From Agarilytica sp045430305 (lineage in GTDB: Bacteria; Pseudomonadota; Gammaproteobacteria; Pseudomonadales; Cellvibrionaceae): a stretch of 64,000 nucleotides of DNA. The position numbers and the translations under genes are program-made. The stretch covers positions 124,001 through 188,000 of the forward strand of contig JAILXW010000002.1 of assembly GCA_045430305.1 (NCBI GenBank), written 5' to 3'. The notes under the pieces were generated by a model. That model had not been told where the DNA came from. It ran no database searches and worked only from the letters and a program-made list of their open reading frames with translations. Positions within the stretch are counted from its first letter, which is position 1; each line of letters begins with the position of its first letter. Below are positions 16,912-24,852 of this stretch, in pieces.

Positions 16912-18657
16912 ATGGATCTTTCATCAAAAAAATCGCTGCGCTTTCTTATTAAAACGCATTTGGATTTCATCTACTCAGGTGAAGGTCTAGACGATCTAGG
17001 CGAAAAACTAATCGCACTGATGAAGTTGGATCCTGAAAAAATCCATACTGGCACTCATGAAAACTCTTGGTCACACGAAGATGCTTGGCTAATTACCTAT
17101 GGTGATAGCATTATCAGTGAGGGCGAGAGGCCCTTAAAAACCTTGGAGCGATTTGCCTCTTCTGAACTCAGTGGTGTGCTTAACGGTATCCATATATTGC
17201 CGTTTTCCCCCTATAGCTCTGATGATGGTTTTTCTGTTATTGATTACAGCAAGGTCAACGACAGCTTAGGGGACTGGAATGATATAAAAAGTATTTCAGA
17301 AAAATTTAATTTGATGGCTGATTTGGTTATCAATCATTGCTCTAGTAGAAGTCGCTGGTTTGAGAATTTCAAACAGCGAAAATCACCAGGTAAAGATTAT
17401 TTTTTTGAAGCAAACCCCGACGATGATGTGAGTATGGTGGTGCGGCCGCGCACATCGCCCCTTCTGCGGGAAGTCGAGACTCTTGATGGTAAGCGCTATG
17501 TGTGGTGTACATTTAGTCACGATCAGGTAGATCTAGATTTTAGCAATCCCGAAGTTCTGTGTGAATTTGTTGGAATTATCAAACTCTACCTGGATAGGGG
17601 GGTGCGAATTTTTAGATTGGATGCGGTGGCCTTCTTATGGAAAGAGCCTGGCACACCCTGTATTCATCATCCTAAAACGCACGAACTCATTAGGCTTATT
17701 CGTACCTTGGTGGAATATCATTCTTCCGATGCTGTCATTATCACCGAGACCAACGTACCCAATCACGAAAACTTGAGTTATTTTGGTAATGCTAACGAAG
17801 CGCATGCGGTTTACAATTTTTCTTTACCTCCGCTTGTATTGCAAGCGTTAGTAGCGGGTACAAGCCGGCATTTAAAAGCGTGGCAAATGTCGATGCCTCC
17901 GGCACAAGCGGGTACGTTCTTTTTCAATTTTTTAGCCTCTCACGATGGTATCGGTTTGCGTCCCGCAGAAGGGCTTTTGTCTGAGGGAGAAATAGATGAG
18001 CTTGTCAGTACTATGCAACTGTTTGGCGCTCGGGTTTCTTGGCGAAGTGCTGAGGCTGGGCGAGACAAGCCCTACGAGATAAATGTAACACTCTACGATG
18101 CATTGCAAGGTACGGTAAAAGGTCCTGATAGATGGCAGACAGAGCGCTTTATTTGTGCGCACGCCATTATGTTCGCGCTAGAGGGGGTTCCCGGTGTGTA
18201 TGTTCACAGCCTAATCGCAACAAATAATTACTATGAAGGCGTTGAACTGACGAATCACAATCGCACGATAAATCGTTATAAATGGGATTATGCCGAGCTA
18301 AAAGAAAAGTTGCATGACGGTCAATCGCATCATCACCGGGTATTTGAAAATATGAGCAGTTTGCTCCAGGTGAGAACACGCCAGCCTGCATTTCATCCTA
18401 ATGCAGTCCAATTTACGCTACATTTGGGGGATGAGGTCTTTGGCTTTTGGCGACAGAGCCAAAAGCGAGATCAAAGTATTTTTTGCATACACAATGTAAC
18501 AGACCGTAATGTGGTCATTCCCTTGTCTTCTATTAATTTGATTGGTTTAGATAAGTGGACGGATTTGATCGAAGGCAAGGAGTTTCAGGATATTCGACAA
18601 GATGTTGAACTTGGCCCATATCAGTTTGTATGGCTAACGAACCGAGTGTATCACTGA
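16912..18657 (+). CDS. Glucosylglycerate phosphorylase (GH13 subfamily 18)
   Basis: The 581-residue enzyme is a sucrose-phosphorylase-like GH13 protein. Catalytic residues by motif: nucleophile D237 in FRLDAVAF, acid/base E279 in IITETNVP, and the transition-state Asp D345 in LASHDGIG. Such enzymes cleave an alpha-glucoside with phosphate to give glucose-1-phosphate. The company of gpgS, its phosphatase and a glycerate kinase points to glucosylglycerate, giving glycerate and glucose-1-phosphate, rather than sucrose. I chose ATG 16912, just after the gpgS stop; the frame runs 29 codons further up inside gpgS, but those codons are not enzyme-like. Confidence 0.88.
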   Translation: MDLSSKKSLRFLIKTHLDFIYSGEGLDDLGEKLIALMKLDPEKIHTGTHENSWSHEDAWLITYGDSIISEGERPLKTLERFASSELSGVLNGIHILPFSPYSSDDGFSVIDYSKVNDSLGDWNDIKSISEKFNLMADLVINHCSSRSRWFENFKQRKSPGKDYFFEANPDDDVSMVVRPRTSPLLREVETLDGKRYVWCTFSHDQVDLDFSNPEVLCEFVGIIKLYLDRGVRIFRLDAVAFLWKEPGTPCIHHPKTHELIRLIRTLVEYHSSDAVIITETNVPNHENLSYFGNANEAHAVYNFSLPPLVLQALVAGTSRHLKAWQMSMPPAQAGTFFFNFLASHDGIGLRPAEGLLSEGEIDELVSTMQLFGARVSWRSAEAGRDKPYEINVTLYDALQGTVKGPDRWQTERFICAHAIMFALEGVPGVYVHSLIATNNYYEGVELTNHNRTINRYKWDYAELKEKLHDGQSHHHRVFENMSSLLQVRTRQPAFHPNAVQFTLHLGDEVFGFWRQSQKRDQSIFCIHNVTDRNVVIPLSSINLIGLDKWTDLIEGKEFQDIRQDVELGPYQFVWLTNRVYH

Positions 18658-18675
18658 TGTTTGATATTAGTGGTT

Positions 18676-19500
18676 TTATATTTGTTTCAGTAAGTTCTGC
18701 ATCTCTTCATCAAAGTTTGTGTAAATGATTTCCATTGTCTCTGTAGCTATCGAAAAGTATCGATCGCTAGTTATCCATGCCTTATTGTTAATTATGTAGT
18801 GCTCTACTATTGCGAGAAAATGATTAATCTCATCGCATTGATGTTTGCCAATTCTTTCCCTAAGTTCGCTGTTGACATATGCAGCTTCTATTTCACCTGT
18901 ACACAGCCGAATCCGTGTAACACGTTTTCTTCGCTCTTCTGCGTTAGTGGAATTGCATAGGTGCATTGTACCTAAAGCGCGTAATTGACCCAGCATCTCG
19001 CCCAGCTGAAGAAGTTCGTACCAAAAAATATCATCATTTGGTCGAAAGTTATGGTGAATATTATGCTCAAAAGCGATCGATCGCATAAGTGTGAGGCAAG
19101 AGGCGACCAACTTACAGTGCTGTTCGTAATAGTCATATTTTTCAAAACGAATGTTGCGTGCAGATAAGCGTGCCCAGTGCTGAGTTATACCCCGCCAATC
19201 CTCATTTTCGACTAAATTTGGGCTTAGGCCAGAAATAATATCGATGTCATTGTTAATGGCGTTTGCTTCTAGATTGAGCTGTTCTGATATGTCGGCATTG
19301 CCTGATATATATAGCGCAGTAAACCCTCTGTGCACTTGAATATGCTTTACCAGCATTCGAAGGGCTTGTAGAAGTTGAAAGCCGAATTCGCGTTGGCGTC
19401 TTCTCTGACGCCCCAGAAGAGATACGAGAAAAAATAAAACGCCAACGATTCCGGTCAATAAAACATAAAATATAAAACTCACGTTAGTTTCCTCTATCAA
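18676..19500 (-). CDS. Membrane-anchored NIT-like (nitrate/nitrite-sensing) protein
   Basis: The 274-residue protein has one strong membrane helix (about 9-30), a basic turn (GRQRRRQRE) and a long all-helical region to the end. That region resembles the NIT domain: LVKHIQVHRGFTALYISG near residue 50 corresponds to the family's Q-ERG-S-YL motif, and GQLRALGTMHL near 170 to the second R-LG motif. NIT domains bind nitrate and nitrite in several sensors. Here no kinase, GGDEF or RNA-binding output domain is attached, and the membrane topology (helical part cytoplasmic or periplasmic) is unclear. It lies next to, and divergent from, an electron-transfer operon followed by a nitrate transporter, which supports a nitrogen role. 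The NIT call is by pattern only. Confidence 0.55.
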   Translation of the reverse strand: MIEETNVSFIFYVLLTGIVGVLFFLVSLLGRQRRRQREFGFQLLQALRMLVKHIQVHRGFTALYISGNADISEQLNLEANAINNDIDIISGLSPNLVENEDWRGITQHWARLSARNIRFEKYDYYEQHCKLVASCLTLMRSIAFEHNIHHNFRPNDDIFWYELLQLGEMLGQLRALGTMHLCNSTNAEERRKRVTRIRLCTGEIEAAYVNSELRERIGKHQCDEINHFLAIVEHYIINNKAWITSDRYFSIATETMEIIYTNFDEEMQNLLKQI

Positions 19501-19743
19501 CTATTACGTTGATACGCGCCACATTCAAGGCGTGGACGTCTTAATAATTAGAAAATCTAGAATATGGAACTTTCTATAAGAAAAGAATGCAAGTTCCGTA
19601 CAAGAAAACAAAATGCTGAAGTTTTTATCCGCTTTTATTTGAATGCACTAAAACAAGTCGAACAATGGTTTGCCGCATATAAACGAGTCGAATCATATTT
19701 TATGAAAAATTATTTCTGAGAATTTTCAATGTTGTATTTTGGT

Positions 19744-19795
19744 GGTGCGCGTTATTTCAGTGCATGACGGCGTAGCAAAATCAGCCTTGCGCACC
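19744..19795. promoter_or_regulatory. Possible NtrC-type enhancer pair
   Basis: GGTGCGC and its reverse complement GCGCACC lie 38 bases apart, 95-145 bases upstream of the sigma-54 element. That distance is usual for NtrC enhancers, and each half resembles the consensus TGCACCA/TGGTGC. The spacing between halves is not that of a single NtrC site, so this is tentative. Confidence 0.3.
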
Positions 19796-19889
19796 GAAAG
19801 TGAGCCTGACTAAACCAAGTTTGCGGTTGTTGTTAGCGCTTCGTGTGCCAGTTTACTGAAATTATTGAATATTTTGATTGTTGTTCGTG

Positions 19890-19906
19890 TTGGCAGGGGG
19901 ATTGCT
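19890..19906 (+). promoter_or_regulatory. Sigma-54 (-24/-12) promoter of the electron-transfer operon
   Basis: TTGGCAGGGGGATTGCT matches the RpoN consensus (TTGGCACGNNNNTTGCW) at all but one fixed base, with exactly ten bases between the invariant GG and GC. Transcription should begin near 19918, about 60 bases before the first start codon at 19979. Confidence 0.75.
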
Positions 19907-19978
19907 TTTCTCTAGGTTGGCTGGAAGCTTATATGCTTTTTGTAACCCGCTTAAGAAAGTTAAAATTGAATTGTTTTT

Positions 19979-22000
19979 ATGATGAAAGCCTCTGCGCTAA
20001 CAACGAACGCACCAGATTGTGCCGATGTGGTTCAATTTGACCCTGCTGCCTATGACAATCAAAAGCGGATATTGGTGATTGGTGCTGGCCCAGCCGGCAT
20101 TAGGTTCGCTAACGAATTATTAAAGCGCCGGCCAACAGCGAATATAACGGTGTTTGGTAATGAGCCTTGTCAGCCCTATAACCGTGTTCAATTGTCGTCT
20201 CTGTTAGCTGGAGATATCACCATTGATGAGATTGTGACGGCCCTCCCGGTAAAAGACCGGCATCCAAACTTTTCTCTCATTGTCAGTGCCATACGTTTTA
20301 TTGATCATGAGCATAAATACATTGTAGATATAGAAGGCAATCGCCATCGCTATGACAAATTAGTCATTGCGACAGGGTCTCGCCCCCATGTGCCGAACAT
20401 CCCTGGGGTTGATCAAACCGGCGTGTACACATTTCGAAATTTAAACGACACAGAATTTCTTTATGCTCGTATTTCACGAGCGCGTCATATTGTAGTGGTG
20501 GGTGGTGGCCTATTAGGTTTGGAGGCTGCAAAGGCGCTGTCTCGACAAAATACAAAAGTCACACTCGTACAACAGGGGCCGCGGTTGATGAACCGTCAGC
20601 TCGATGAGGAGGCGGCAGGAAAGCTTCTTTCTATTGTAGAAGCGCTAAATATACGCGTTATTACCAACTCTGGTGTCCGGCATATTTTGGGTGGCGGCCG
20701 TGTCGAAGGTGTTGTGACGCGAGACAAAGAAACCATCGATTGCGATACGGTTTTACTGTGTGCCGGTATCAAGCCAAACATCGAAATTGCCCGCAGCTCA
20801 AAAATAGCTGTCGCAAATGGCATTCGCGTTGATGATCGCTTACAAACCTCCGTCGCTGACGTTAGTGCAATTGGAGAATGTTGCGAGCACCGTAACTTGA
20901 CCTACGGTTTGGTAAATCCAGGTTTTGAACAGGCTGCAATCTTGGCTGACGCGATGATTGGTGGTCATGCTCGCTATGTCGGTTCACTAGAGGTCAGTCG
21001 GTTAAAGGTTCTGGGTGCATCAATCTGCAGTATGGGCGAGGTCTCTGATATAGAAAAACGCCCGTTTCTCAATGAGTTGAAATACCGTAATAAAAAACAA
21101 AATATCTACCGTAAAATAGTAACGTTTAAAGGCAAGATAATTGGTGCAGTCGGTTTTGGTGAGTGGGGCGAAAGTCGTCGTATTCAAGAGGCGTATCAAA
21201 ACGGTCGTCGCATACATATTTGGCACATCCTATCTTTTCTGATTACTGGGAACCTCTTCGCTGCGAGCAGTAAAGACGAAGTCAATACCTGGCCAAGATC
21301 TGCGGTGATCTGTCAGTGTAATAATATTAATTTGGAAGAATTAAAAACCGCCATCGCTTCCGGTAATTCAACGATAGAATCCTTGCAAAAGGAAACCGGT
21401 GCCTCGACCGTCTGTGGGTCATGTAAACCACTGCTCGCACAGCTAGTGGGTGACGATACAGCTCAAGAAAAAGAAAAAACGTCTTTGCCTGTGCTGGTGT
21501 TTAGCGTATTAGCGGTTTGCATTGCTGCTTCTGTTGTTCTCGTTCCGGGGCTTACGGTATCTGACAGTGTGCAAAGTCAAAATGTCTTTGAAACCATATG
21601 GAATGATAAGTTTTGGAAGCAAGTGACCGGGTTTTCTCTTCTGGGGTTAAGCACAGTTGGTTTGTTAATGTCTTTGCGAAAGCGACTGCCAAAACTTAAT
21701 CTGGGTGACTATAGCTATTGGCGCCTATTACATATTGTACTTGGCTTGTGTTGCGTGATTACGCTTGTATTTCACACCGGGTTACACCTGGGAAGTAATC
21801 TAAATAAAATTTTGATGCTAGATTTCCTTGCCGTTATAAGCTTAGGGGCTTTGGCGGGCTTAGTGTTCTCATTCGGCCACAAATTCAGTGCAGCTGCTAG
21901 TCAGCGTATACGCAGTATATGGAATTGGTTTCACATACTGGTTACATGGCCGTTACCCATTTTATTGGGTTTTCATATCTTAAGCGTGTATTACTTTTAG
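19979..22000 (+). CDS. Fused NirB-like FAD/NAD(P)H and [2Fe-2S] oxidoreductase with membrane di-heme b domain
   Basis: The 673-residue protein has three parts. Residues about 28-420 form a NirB/rubredoxin-reductase-like FAD and NAD(P)H domain, with GAGPAG at 35-40, ATGSRP near 130 and a second dinucleotide motif VVVGGGLLGLEAA near 170. Residues about 442-482 are a BFD-type [2Fe-2S] domain with CQC and CGSC cysteine pairs. Residues about 502-673 contain about five membrane helices. H585 and H599 share one helix and H652 and H666 another, each pair 14 residues apart, the pattern of two stacked b hemes. Siroheme and molybdopterin domains are absent, so this is not nitrite or nitrate reductase itself. 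It likely moves electrons from cytoplasmic NAD(P)H across the membrane to the cytochromes encoded next. ATG 19979 and ATG 19982 are equivalent; the Shine-Dalgarno is weak. Confidence 0.78.
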   Translation: MMKASALTTNAPDCADVVQFDPAAYDNQKRILVIGAGPAGIRFANELLKRRPTANITVFGNEPCQPYNRVQLSSLLAGDITIDEIVTALPVKDRHPNFSLIVSAIRFIDHEHKYIVDIEGNRHRYDKLVIATGSRPHVPNIPGVDQTGVYTFRNLNDTEFLYARISRARHIVVVGGGLLGLEAAKALSRQNTKVTLVQQGPRLMNRQLDEEAAGKLLSIVEALNIRVITNSGVRHILGGGRVEGVVTRDKETIDCDTVLLCAGIKPNIEIARSSKIAVANGIRVDDRLQTSVADVSAIGECCEHRNLTYGLVNPGFEQAAILADAMIGGHARYVGSLEVSRLKVLGASICSMGEVSDIEKRPFLNELKYRNKKQNIYRKIVTFKGKIIGAVGFGEWGESRRIQEAYQNGRRIHIWHILSFLITGNLFAASSKDEVNTWPRSAVICQCNNINLEELKTAIASGNSTIESLQKETGASTVCGSCKPLLAQLVGDDTAQEKEKTSLPVLVFSVLAVCIAASVVLVPGLTVSDSVQSQNVFETIWNDKFWKQVTGFSLLGLSTVGLLMSLRKRLPKLNLGDYSYWRLLHIVLGLCCVITLVFHTGLHLGSNLNKILMLDFLAVISLGALAGLVFSFGHKFSAAASQRIRSIWNWFHILVTWPLPILLGFHILSVYYF

Positions 22001-22048
22001 GCAGGTTTTATTCTATGTTGTTGGTAAATAATTGAATTCACACAAATC

Positions 22049-23377
22049 ATGAAAAAATATATTTGGTGTTTGTGGTTGATTTTTGCAATTGCGTTAGCCG
22101 GTTATTTTGGTGTCGTGTTGTTTGTGAAAGAAGACAAAAACGAATTTTTAATTGGCGATGCAAGTCATGGCCACTTTCAAATAGAAATGTCGTGCGATAC
22201 ATGCCATAGCTCGGCCTTTGGCGGGCAAGATGTGCTGCAAGACGCGTGTGTTACATGTCACGCAAAAGAGCTTGAAGAGGCGCACGATTCGCACCCCAAG
22301 AAAAAATTTACAGATCCAAGAGAAGCGTATCGAATAGAAATTTTAGATGCTCGTTATTGTGTAAGTTGCCATACCGAGCATCAAGAGGAACAAACACGCA
22401 ATATGGGTGTAACTCTGCCAGACGACTACTGCTATCACTGCCATGAAGAAGTGGGGGAGGAAAGAGAGAGCCATAAAGATCTTCCTTTTGACAGCTGCGC
22501 ATCTGCCGGTTGTCATAACTTTCATGACAACAGAGCGCTATATGAAAACTTTTTGGCAGAAAATGCAAATCAACCTTGGATTAAAGAAATTGCTCAAATT
22601 TCGCCACCAAATTTTGCCAAGAGAAAATCTAAACCCTCGATCAATCTTAAGCGCAGTGTGTATCAAAAACAAATATCTTTGCATCCAGATATTGCCAGTC
22701 ATTGGCAAGCAAGCTCACATGCCGCGGGTGGTGTAGATTGTGGTGGCTGCCATGTGGAAGAGAACACGGATGGCTGGATTGAAAAGCCAGGTATAGAGCA
22801 GTGTCAGAATTGTCATGAGAATGAAGTTAAGACGTACACGGAAGGCAAGCATGGTATGCGTTTAGCCAAAACCTTGAAAAGCGACTTAAGTGCTATGACG
22901 ACAGACCAGTCAGGGTTGGAATTTGGCGCGGATTCCCATGGCATTGAGCATGGGTGTAATACCTGCCACGCAGCACATGACTTTAATACTACTTCAGCAG
23001 GCGCTGACGCATGTTTGAATTGCCATGCAGATGAACACAGCCTAGCGTTTAACGCGTCGTCGCACGCGACGTTATGGAACAAAGAAATAGCCGGTGAAAT
23101 CCCAGAAGGGCAAGGCGTGAACTGTGCTACGTGCCACATGCCAAGCATGAAATTAGGTTCCGGTGAAAATGCGGTAATGAGTGTGCAGCATAATCAAAAT
23201 TGGAATTTGCGACCGAATGAAAAAATGATTCGAAGCGTATGCATGAATTGCCATAGTTTGGAGTTTTCGATAGATGCCTTAGCGGATAGCGAGCTAATCA
23301 AAAATAACTTTTCAAAAAAACCTGGCACACATATTGAATCGATAGATTGGGCGCTAAAGCGCGTGAAAAAAGATTAA
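22049..23377 (+). CDS. Membrane-anchored multiheme cytochrome c with eleven possible heme sites
   Basis: The 442-residue protein begins with one hydrophobic helix (about 4-27) without a clear cleavage site, so it is probably anchored with its body in the periplasm. It has ten CXXCH motifs (CDTCH, CVTCH, CVSCH, CYHCH, CGGCH, CQNCH, CNTCH, CLNCH, CATCH, CMNCH) and one CASAGCH, a CX4CH site between the fourth and fifth standard motifs. Extra histidines for axial ligands are plentiful. Five motifs lie in the first 150 residues and six in the remainder, suggesting two cytochrome modules joined by a cytochrome-free stretch (about 160-220). Candidate roles are electron storage and transfer or reduction of an oxidised nitrogen compound; no substrate can be assigned. 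It follows the FAD/di-heme gene by about 50 bases. Confidence 0.85.
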   Translation: MKKYIWCLWLIFAIALAGYFGVVLFVKEDKNEFLIGDASHGHFQIEMSCDTCHSSAFGGQDVLQDACVTCHAKELEEAHDSHPKKKFTDPREAYRIEILDARYCVSCHTEHQEEQTRNMGVTLPDDYCYHCHEEVGEERESHKDLPFDSCASAGCHNFHDNRALYENFLAENANQPWIKEIAQISPPNFAKRKSKPSINLKRSVYQKQISLHPDIASHWQASSHAAGGVDCGGCHVEENTDGWIEKPGIEQCQNCHENEVKTYTEGKHGMRLAKTLKSDLSAMTTDQSGLEFGADSHGIEHGCNTCHAAHDFNTTSAGADACLNCHADEHSLAFNASSHATLWNKEIAGEIPEGQGVNCATCHMPSMKLGSGENAVMSVQHNQNWNLRPNEKMIRSVCMNCHSLEFSIDALADSELIKNNFSKKPGTHIESIDWALKRVKKD

Positions 23378-23449
23378 TTAACCATTTTATTCCAACCGAT
23401 TTAAAAATTTATGTAGCGTGAAAACAGTTTTTTAACCAAGGGGTGAACT

Positions 23450-24019
23450 ATGAAAAAAGCAATTTTTACATCAACCTTAATGTGCGGAACACTGCTTTTG
23501 GCGAGCTGTGGTGAAGAGAAATCAGCCGGTATCGACCCTCAAGTGTACACAGACTCGCTGTTTGCGGTTATGAAAGCAGATAGAACCAATTACACCAAAC
23601 TCATTATCAAACGATTGGGGCCTGCGGGGGCGAATACGATTAAGCCCGCTGAGCATTGGAAAGACCTGGAAAATGGTGCGCCGTTGCCAGCGCAAATGTT
23701 TCGAGCGGGTTCTGAAGCTGTCGCAGACCTTACAGATAAATTTACCTATTCATTGCAGTCAGAGTGGCCTATTAACTCGCAAAACGCGCCAAAAACGCCC
23801 GTCGAGAAAGAGGGTTTGCAATATATAGGTGCAAACCCAGGAGAAAACTTCTATGGTAAAGAGACACTTGGCGATGTTACCTACTTTACTGCGGTTTACC
23901 CTGATGTAGCTGTGAGCGATGCCTGCACCACCTGTCACAATGAGCATAAAGACTCACCAAAAACAGACTTCCAAATTGGTGAAGTGATGGGTGGCGTTGT
24001 GATTAGAGTGCCTTTATAA
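23450..24019 (+). CDS. Lipoprotein cytochrome with Tll0287-like (DUF3365) domain
   Basis: The 189-residue protein has a lipoprotein signal (lipobox LASC, Cys20) and a single c-type heme motif, CTTCH, near the C-terminus in DACTTCHNEHKDSPK, followed by the DUF3365-like ending GEVMGGVVIRVPL. Proteins with this domain carry a heme in a PAS-like fold and are proposed redox or gas sensors or electron carriers. A strong Shine-Dalgarno, AAGGGGTGA, precedes ATG 23450. Position in the operon, right after the multiheme cytochrome, suggests a periplasmic partner. Its direction of electron flow is unknown. Confidence 0.82.
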   Translation: MKKAIFTSTLMCGTLLLASCGEEKSAGIDPQVYTDSLFAVMKADRTNYTKLIIKRLGPAGANTIKPAEHWKDLENGAPLPAQMFRAGSEAVADLTDKFTYSLQSEWPINSQNAPKTPVEKEGLQYIGANPGENFYGKETLGDVTYFTAVYPDVAVSDACTTCHNEHKDSPKTDFQIGEVMGGVVIRVPL

Positions 24020-24107
24020 GTCTGTAAAAAGATCGAGAAACCCTACGTACTTAGAAGCGCCTATTGGGTGATGCTTAGCTTAGGTTGAGATCTTCGGTGA
24101 AATTGTA

Positions 24108-24440
24108 ATGAAGATATTGATTGTTTTTTTATTGTTTACGCTAGCCCTGGGCGCGTGCTCTAAGAAAGAAAAGGTTTCTAGTGAAGCACTTTCTGAAATG
24201 TCAGAAGGTGAGCGTATCGTACAAACAGCATGTAAAGTTTGTCATGCTCAGGGTATCAATGGTGCCCCGATTATAGGAAACAAAAAAATGTGGGGTGATC
24301 GTTTGCCTAGGGGCATCGACCAACTTTCTGCCAATGCCTCACAGGGTTTTGGTTTAATGCCTCCTAAAGGTGGGCGTACAGACTTGTCGGATGAGAAGGT
24401 TCGATTGGCGGTTGAATACATGCTGGAGCAAGTTCAATAG
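24108..24440 (+). CDS. Small lipoprotein cytochrome c (c5-like)
   Basis: The 110-residue protein has a lipoprotein signal (lipobox LGAC, Cys17), one heme motif CKVCH (about residues 42-46) and a candidate axial methionine in GLMPPKGG, the layout of class I cytochrome c5. It would shuttle single electrons in the periplasm while tethered to a membrane. It lies between the DUF3365 cytochrome and the truncated haemoglobin gene; the next gene begins about 22 bases after its stop. Confidence 0.87.
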   Translation: MKILIVFLLFTLALGACSKKEKVSSEALSEMSEGERIVQTACKVCHAQGINGAPIIGNKKMWGDRLPRGIDQLSANASQGFGLMPPKGGRTDLSDEKVRLAVEYMLEQVQ

Positions 24441-24462
24441 AATTTATTCAGGGGTATTTGTT

Positions 24463-24852
24463 ATGTTTGGTTTATTTAAAAAAAAGAAGGAAAAAGCTAT
24501 GTCTCTATTTGATAAATTGGGTGGTGCTGGCGCCATTGATGCAGCGGTAGATATTTTTTACCGAAAAGTGTTGGCTGATGATCGAATTAGCCAGTTTTTT
24601 GATACGGTTGATATGGACGCTCAGCACGTAAAACAAAAAGCATTTTTGACTATGGCTTTTGGTGGCCCCAATAGCTATACGGGAAAAGATATGCGAGAAG
24701 CGCATAAGCACATGAACCTAACGGAAGAGCATTTTAATGCAGTAGCTGAATGTCTTGTTGGTACGCTTAAAGAACTTAAAGTTGGCGAAGATGACATTAA
24801 TGAAGTTGTTAATGTAGCGTTAAGCGTAAAAGACGACGTTCTTAATAAGTAA
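24463..24852 (+). CDS. Group I truncated haemoglobin
   Basis: The globin core (about 116 residues, from MSLFDKLGG) has the trHbN pattern: the LGG and IDAAVDIFYRKVL start with the B10 tyrosine, a GGP turn after the E helix, and the proximal histidine in HKHMNLTEEHF. Group I proteins bind O2 and NO and several act as NO dioxygenases. ATG 24463, preceded by AGGGG, gives 130 residues with a lysine-rich lead (FGLFKKKKEKA); ATG 24499, preceded by AAGGA, gives the bare globin. Either could be used. The stop overlaps the start of the reductase gene by one base, so the two proteins are likely made together and may act as a pair. Confidence 0.9.
   Translation: MFGLFKKKKEKAMSLFDKLGGAGAIDAAVDIFYRKVLADDRISQFFDTVDMDAQHVKQKAFLTMAFGGPNSYTGKDMREAHKHMNLTEEHFNAVAECLVGTLKELKVGEDDINEVVNVALSVKDDVLNK

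Larger units (their letters stand above)
19501..19978. other. Divergent intergenic region with sigma-54 promoter
   Basis: This 478-base gap separates the NIT-like gene from the electron-transfer operon. It contains no convincing gene. It holds the -24/-12 element at 19890-19906 and, about 95-145 bases further up, an inverted pair GGTGCGC (19744-19750) and GCGCACC (19789-19795) that resemble NtrC half-sites. A 14-mer, GAATATGGAACTTT (19560-19573), recurs at 50212-50225. Confidence 0.6.

Noticed and set aside
16912..18657. Sucrose phosphorylase
   Set aside because: Motifs alone allow it, but the gpgS, phosphatase and glycerate kinase neighbours make glucosylglycerate the better substrate.
19979..22000. 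Assimilatory nitrite reductase NirB
   Set aside because: The FAD and BFD parts fit, but the siroheme/[4Fe-4S] domains are absent and a membrane domain replaces them.
22049..23377. NrfA or hydroxylamine oxidoreductase
   Set aside because: No CXXCK active-site motif, wrong motif number and spacing, and no HAO-type tyrosine cross-link region seen.
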